NCBI GenBank assembly: GCA_034440615.1
Contig: JAOTOM010005186.1
Coordinates: 1,221,001 to 1,285,000, forward strand
Length of the DNA: 64,000 nt
Source: Ashinkailepas kermadecensis
Lineage: Eukaryota > Arthropoda > Thecostraca > Neolepadidae
Direction: 5' to 3'
Under the pieces are notes generated by a model, which did no database searches, had not been told where the DNA came from, and worked only from the letters and a program-made list of their open reading frames with translations. The translations under genes were made by a program, and so were the position numbers. Positions 60,655 to 64,000 of the stretch are shown here, one piece after another (position 1 is the stretch's first letter; every line of letters starts with the position of its first letter).

Positions 60655-60886
60655 CCTGTGCGTCACGTGTGTCACGCTGAGTGCCGTGCCTATGTGTCAC
60701 GCTGAGTGCCGTGCCTGTGCGTTACGCTGAGTACCGTGCCTGTGCGTCACGCTGAGTGCCGTGCCTATGTGTCACGCTGAGTGCCGTGCCTGTGCGTTAC
60801 GTGTGTCACGCTGAGTGCCGTGCCTATGTGTCACGCTGAGTGCCGTGCCTGTGCGTTACGCTGAGTACCGTGCCTGTGCGTCACGT
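60655..60886. repeat. Minisatellite, 25-bp unit, ~9 copies
   Basis: GCTGAGTGCCGTGCCTATGT begins units at 60676 and 60701 and onward. An insertion of GTGTGTCAC occurs in two units. Confidence 0.95.
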
Positions 60887-61278
60887 TGGGGCGATGGGCG
60901 CCGCGCCGTACCGGTCACTTTGAGCCGTTGTTCCGGTGACACAGCGCGTGCTGCCGTCGTCTTTGGAGCCCACCTCTCCCCTCCTCGGTGCATGTCGTCC
61001 CCGGCACAGAAGACTGCCACAGCGCCCAGATGTGTCTTGTTTCCGTCTCTCAATCGCGCTCGTGAATCTAGGCTTTGTTCGTGGCTCTGAATCAACGTTC
61101 CCGGCTTAGCCCTCCAGACCAGTTGTGTTCCTGGGTACTTGGATGAACTTAGACAGCTCAGGCTTCGTATATTGTGTTGTTAGTGTCGAATTAGCCCATG
61201 TTTTAACGTACTCCAGTAGAGCATTGCTGGTCTGAATGAAACAGCTTGTCCTAAGCCTTTCCAACCACAGCACCCCTT
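60887..61278. other. Unique spacer
   Basis: About 390 bp. A 68-codon minus-strand frame (61106-61312) is open but unrecognised. Confidence 0.45.
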
Positions 61279-61446
61279 GAGCCAGGTATGGGCACTCTAT
61301 CATTATCTCCATCGCGTTACAGGGACTACGGTGTTTGTACTACAGTTGTTACACCACACTACGAGTCAGGTCCGGCACTCTAGCACCATCTCCAGCTTGT
61401 TACCGGGACTACGGTGTCTGCACTACGGTTGCTACACAACACTATG
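61279..61446. repeat. Diverged tandem duplication, 84-bp unit, 2 copies
   Basis: GAGYCAGGT starts at 61279 and 61363. Both copies contain GGGACTACGGTGT and are about 80 percent alike by eye. Confidence 0.88.
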
Positions 61447-63506
61447 AACAAATAAGAATAGGTGTGCCCTTTGCAGTTGCCTAATAATATGTTCCAAAGA
61501 ACACCTGAATGAATGTTTGGCCTAACCATCCGCCAATATTAGTATTGTTCCGGAAATGCGTGAGAAAATGCGGTATTGTGAAAAATGATCCAGGTCATAC
61601 TTCGCATCCCTAGGCTTGGTTGGTTGGTTATTGGTTTCGACACGTCGACCGTTGGTCATGTAGCGTGCCAACTCCCGCCGATTGGTCGCGGGCGAAGTAG
61701 CGACAGGAACCCCAACCTTTCGATTGTGAGACGAGATCTTACCCCTAGACACGCACCTAGGCAAATGCTGGCTGCACCACTGTGGACACCCGTCTACAGC
61801 CATGGGGTGGTGCCATTCACGGACCTAACAAATCGTACTGCACACGACGTAGGTCATTTTCCAGCACCCCCTATGTTCGCATTTCAGTACCGCCTAAGGG
61901 TGCTGGTACCCAGGCTAAGAAGCACCGGAATAAATGCATGCAGTGTTCAAGTAAGAAGCTGACACTGAACAACGAGATGCACCCGATTGAAAGCGTCGTC
62001 TTTGACGGTGTGAGGATAACTGCGGCTCGCTGTGTCCCTGCCACGTCTGCGCCACAAACGAATCGCACGCCAGCTGTCTCTTTTTCTCTGTCGCCATCGG
62101 GGAGACTTCACCGGTCCCTAGTCGTTGCGTTAATAGCAACGAGCGGGCCAAGGCGACCGCCATATGAACCTGCCCGCCGGGGATGTTCCCAAATATGGCT
62201 AATCTCAGATCTCGCAGCAACGCCCGAACCGGTGGTGGAAAGTGATGCATATTTCATGAGTCCCTCCCAGTGTGTGGCTGCGGTTCAATGATGCTGAAGC
62301 GAATATGCCCCCAAAGTTTGAAATGCCTATGTATTGTACAAGAGATTTCGCCGAACTGAGTTCACGGCCGAGGTTCAGTTAGCATGTTAACAACAGGGGT
62401 GAGTTCCGCCACAGTGGTGCGATCTTCCTCTGCAGTCAGCTCTCGATGCCCATTGCTGTAGCATAACTGCGGGGAGAGGCCTCTTCGGCTATGCCGCCAC
62501 TGGGACATCAACAGCAAGAACAGCCGTATGCATGCTTTGTCAGGTATACCCGTGCCCGATATTCAGGAATGGCGGATATGAAATTCGAACTATATAATGG
62601 AAGACACGAATTCGCGTGCGCCATAGTCAATCCGTCTGAGCCCATGTTCGGACCTCCGGTGGTGTGTTTCGTGGGTGGGTGTGCACATGTGCATGCGTGT
62701 GCATGTGGGCCTGCTCTTAACAGTGCTCTCACCGCAATCGATGGCAGTCGTATCGATAGTTCAGTGTGTGGACTCACGTGAACCGAACGCCGGAAGGCTC
62801 ATTTCCAAGATAATTTCCGGCACCGCTGTCTTCAAGTGATGCCTCTTTAGTAAAAGAAGAAGAAAAACGGTTGTCAACAGTCGGGTGTTGATGGCTTGTG
62901 TGGTTTGAGACCCCCCGCTGAGGTAGACCGCGGTAGCGGTTCGCGCAGTCGCCGCAAAGGACGCGACATAAATTGAGACATGCCATTGCGACCATGACGA
63001 GCCGGTCTCGGCGCGGCCGCATGCATGCCTCCTGTCGCTCGTTACCTCTGTTGCAACGTCATCGGCCAGGACGGGACCGGACCGCCCGGCAGACCGGACC
63101 GGACCGGACCGGCCGGAGCGCGGTCGGTCGGCCGGCCCGGCCCGCTCTGGCGCGCTGCCGACCGCTGCCCGTGTGACTGCCGTGACTCACCCCCGCCCCC
63201 GCCCCCCGCTGCCGTGTGTCGGCGTCAGCGCAGTCAAAGTCCGCCAACGGCCGCCGCCGACGCCGCCGACACTGCACATCGCACCTGATTAACGATAGGA
63301 TGTCGACAGCCAACAAAACGCCGCCGTCAGCTGCTCTCCACGCCCCACCGACACCGTCTCTGGCGGGCGCCGAGGGGACGGTGTACCTTCTTGGTGGTGA
63401 GAGGGAGGGGGTGTACTGTCCTGGTAGCGAGAGGGAGGTGAAGGATGAACATCACCGACTTTGAGGCCTACGAGGGTTTACAGATTTGCTGGATTCGCAA
63501 TGGATT
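61447..63506. other. Aperiodic 2-kb block, CpG-rich toward right
   Basis: 61450-62960 is unique and moderate in composition with frames up to 169 codons. 62990-63370 is CpG-rich with GGACCGGACCGG words. I recognise no gene or RNA. Confidence 0.45.
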
Positions 63507-63785
63507 GGCTCTCCTTCCAGAGATCGTCATGGGGTGGCTTTCCTTCCAGCGATCTTCATGGAGTGGCTTTCCTTCCAGCGATCTTCATGGAGTAGCTTTC
63601 CTTCCAGAGATCTTCATGTAGTGGCTTTCCTTCCAGCGATCTTCATGGAGTAGCTATCCTTCCATCGATCTTCATTTAGTGGCTTTCCTTCCAGAGATCT
63701 TCATGGAGTGGCTTTCCTTCCAGCGATTTTCAAAGAGTAGCTTTCCTTCCAGCGATCTTCATGGAGCGGCTTTTCTTCCAGAAGG
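63507..63785. repeat. Minisatellite, 29-bp unit, ~9.6 copies
   Basis: GGCTTTCCTTCCAGCGATCT plus TCATGGAGT repeats every 29 bp with AGAGATC/ATCGATC variants. Confidence 0.96.
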
Positions 63786-64000
63786 TCGCGCTGGACTCTG
63801 AGCCGGTCTGGGAACTGGGAGTCGCCATGCATAACCTAGATATACCTGCATACCAGCATGAATTTCAGTTTTGTGGCCGGCAAAACCCATCAACGTCGCC
63901 AAGGATTTTAAATGGGGAGGGAGGACGAGAGCGTTTGTAATTTTTTTTAGGCATCGTGATAAGCGTAATATTAAATTATGCCCATTGCAGAGCGTCAATT
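63786..64000. other. Unique right edge of window
   Basis: About 215 bp of aperiodic sequence; nothing recognised. Confidence 0.5.

Overview
The window looks like nuclear DNA of a multicellular animal, probably an invertebrate, in a gene-free and exceptionally tandem-repeat-rich interval. Three things support this: long dinucleotide microsatellites, dozens of minisatellites with 7 to 88 bp units, and decayed eukaryotic transposable elements (a 5'-truncated non-LTR retrotransposon, a tRNA-derived SINE, a hAT-type MITE and a fold-back element). I see no bacterial operons, ribosome binding sites, rRNA or intact tRNA. I cannot name the species; an aquatic arthropod is a guess only.

No protein-coding gene can be supported. 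Nearly all long open frames lie in tandem arrays whose unit lacks stop codons, so several frames on both strands stay open together. Frames of 1152, 870, 807, 575 and 398 codons are explained this way. By my own tally, about 23 kb of the 64 kb (roughly a third) is recognisable tandem repeat, in more than 50 separate and mostly unrelated arrays.

Layout. 1-8.2 kb: 40-bp array at the left edge, a (GA)n microsatellite, and arrays with 18, 68, 16, 23, 20/60, 9 and 43-bp units. 8.2-8.56 kb: hAT-type MITE with 8-bp target duplication. 8.6-14.9 kb: mostly aperiodic, with 31, 88 and 28-bp arrays. 15.7-18.8 kb: 7, 18, 23, 24, 16/32 and 14-bp arrays. 20.0-23.3 kb: a 69-bp array, then a 2.3-kb array of alternating 25/29-bp units. 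25.3-30.0 kb: 30, 20, 27, 7, 43, 27 (55 copies) and 28-bp arrays. 31.0-32.0 kb: reverse transcriptase relic split by a SINE. 33.2-38.9 kb: 39, 65 and 61-bp arrays, a CpG-rich block with promoter-like motifs, and a decayed ~21-bp repeat that recurs inverted at 39.9-40.8 kb. 41.0-45.2 kb: heptamer (TCACCAG)n arrays. 46.7-56.4 kb: 64, 80, 11, 13, 20, 23, ~20 and 41-bp arrays, two (CA)n(TA)n loci, one (TA)n locus, and a 0.66-kb fold-back element. 57.5-60.9 kb: 31, 19 and 25-bp arrays back to back. 63.5-63.8 kb: 29-bp array.

The genes cannot be described as working together because none is evident. The best observations concern genome structure: the array density, the nested retroelements, the MITE, the fold-back element, a recurring AGTCA-based heptamer theme, and regulatory-like palindromes embedded in several repeat units.
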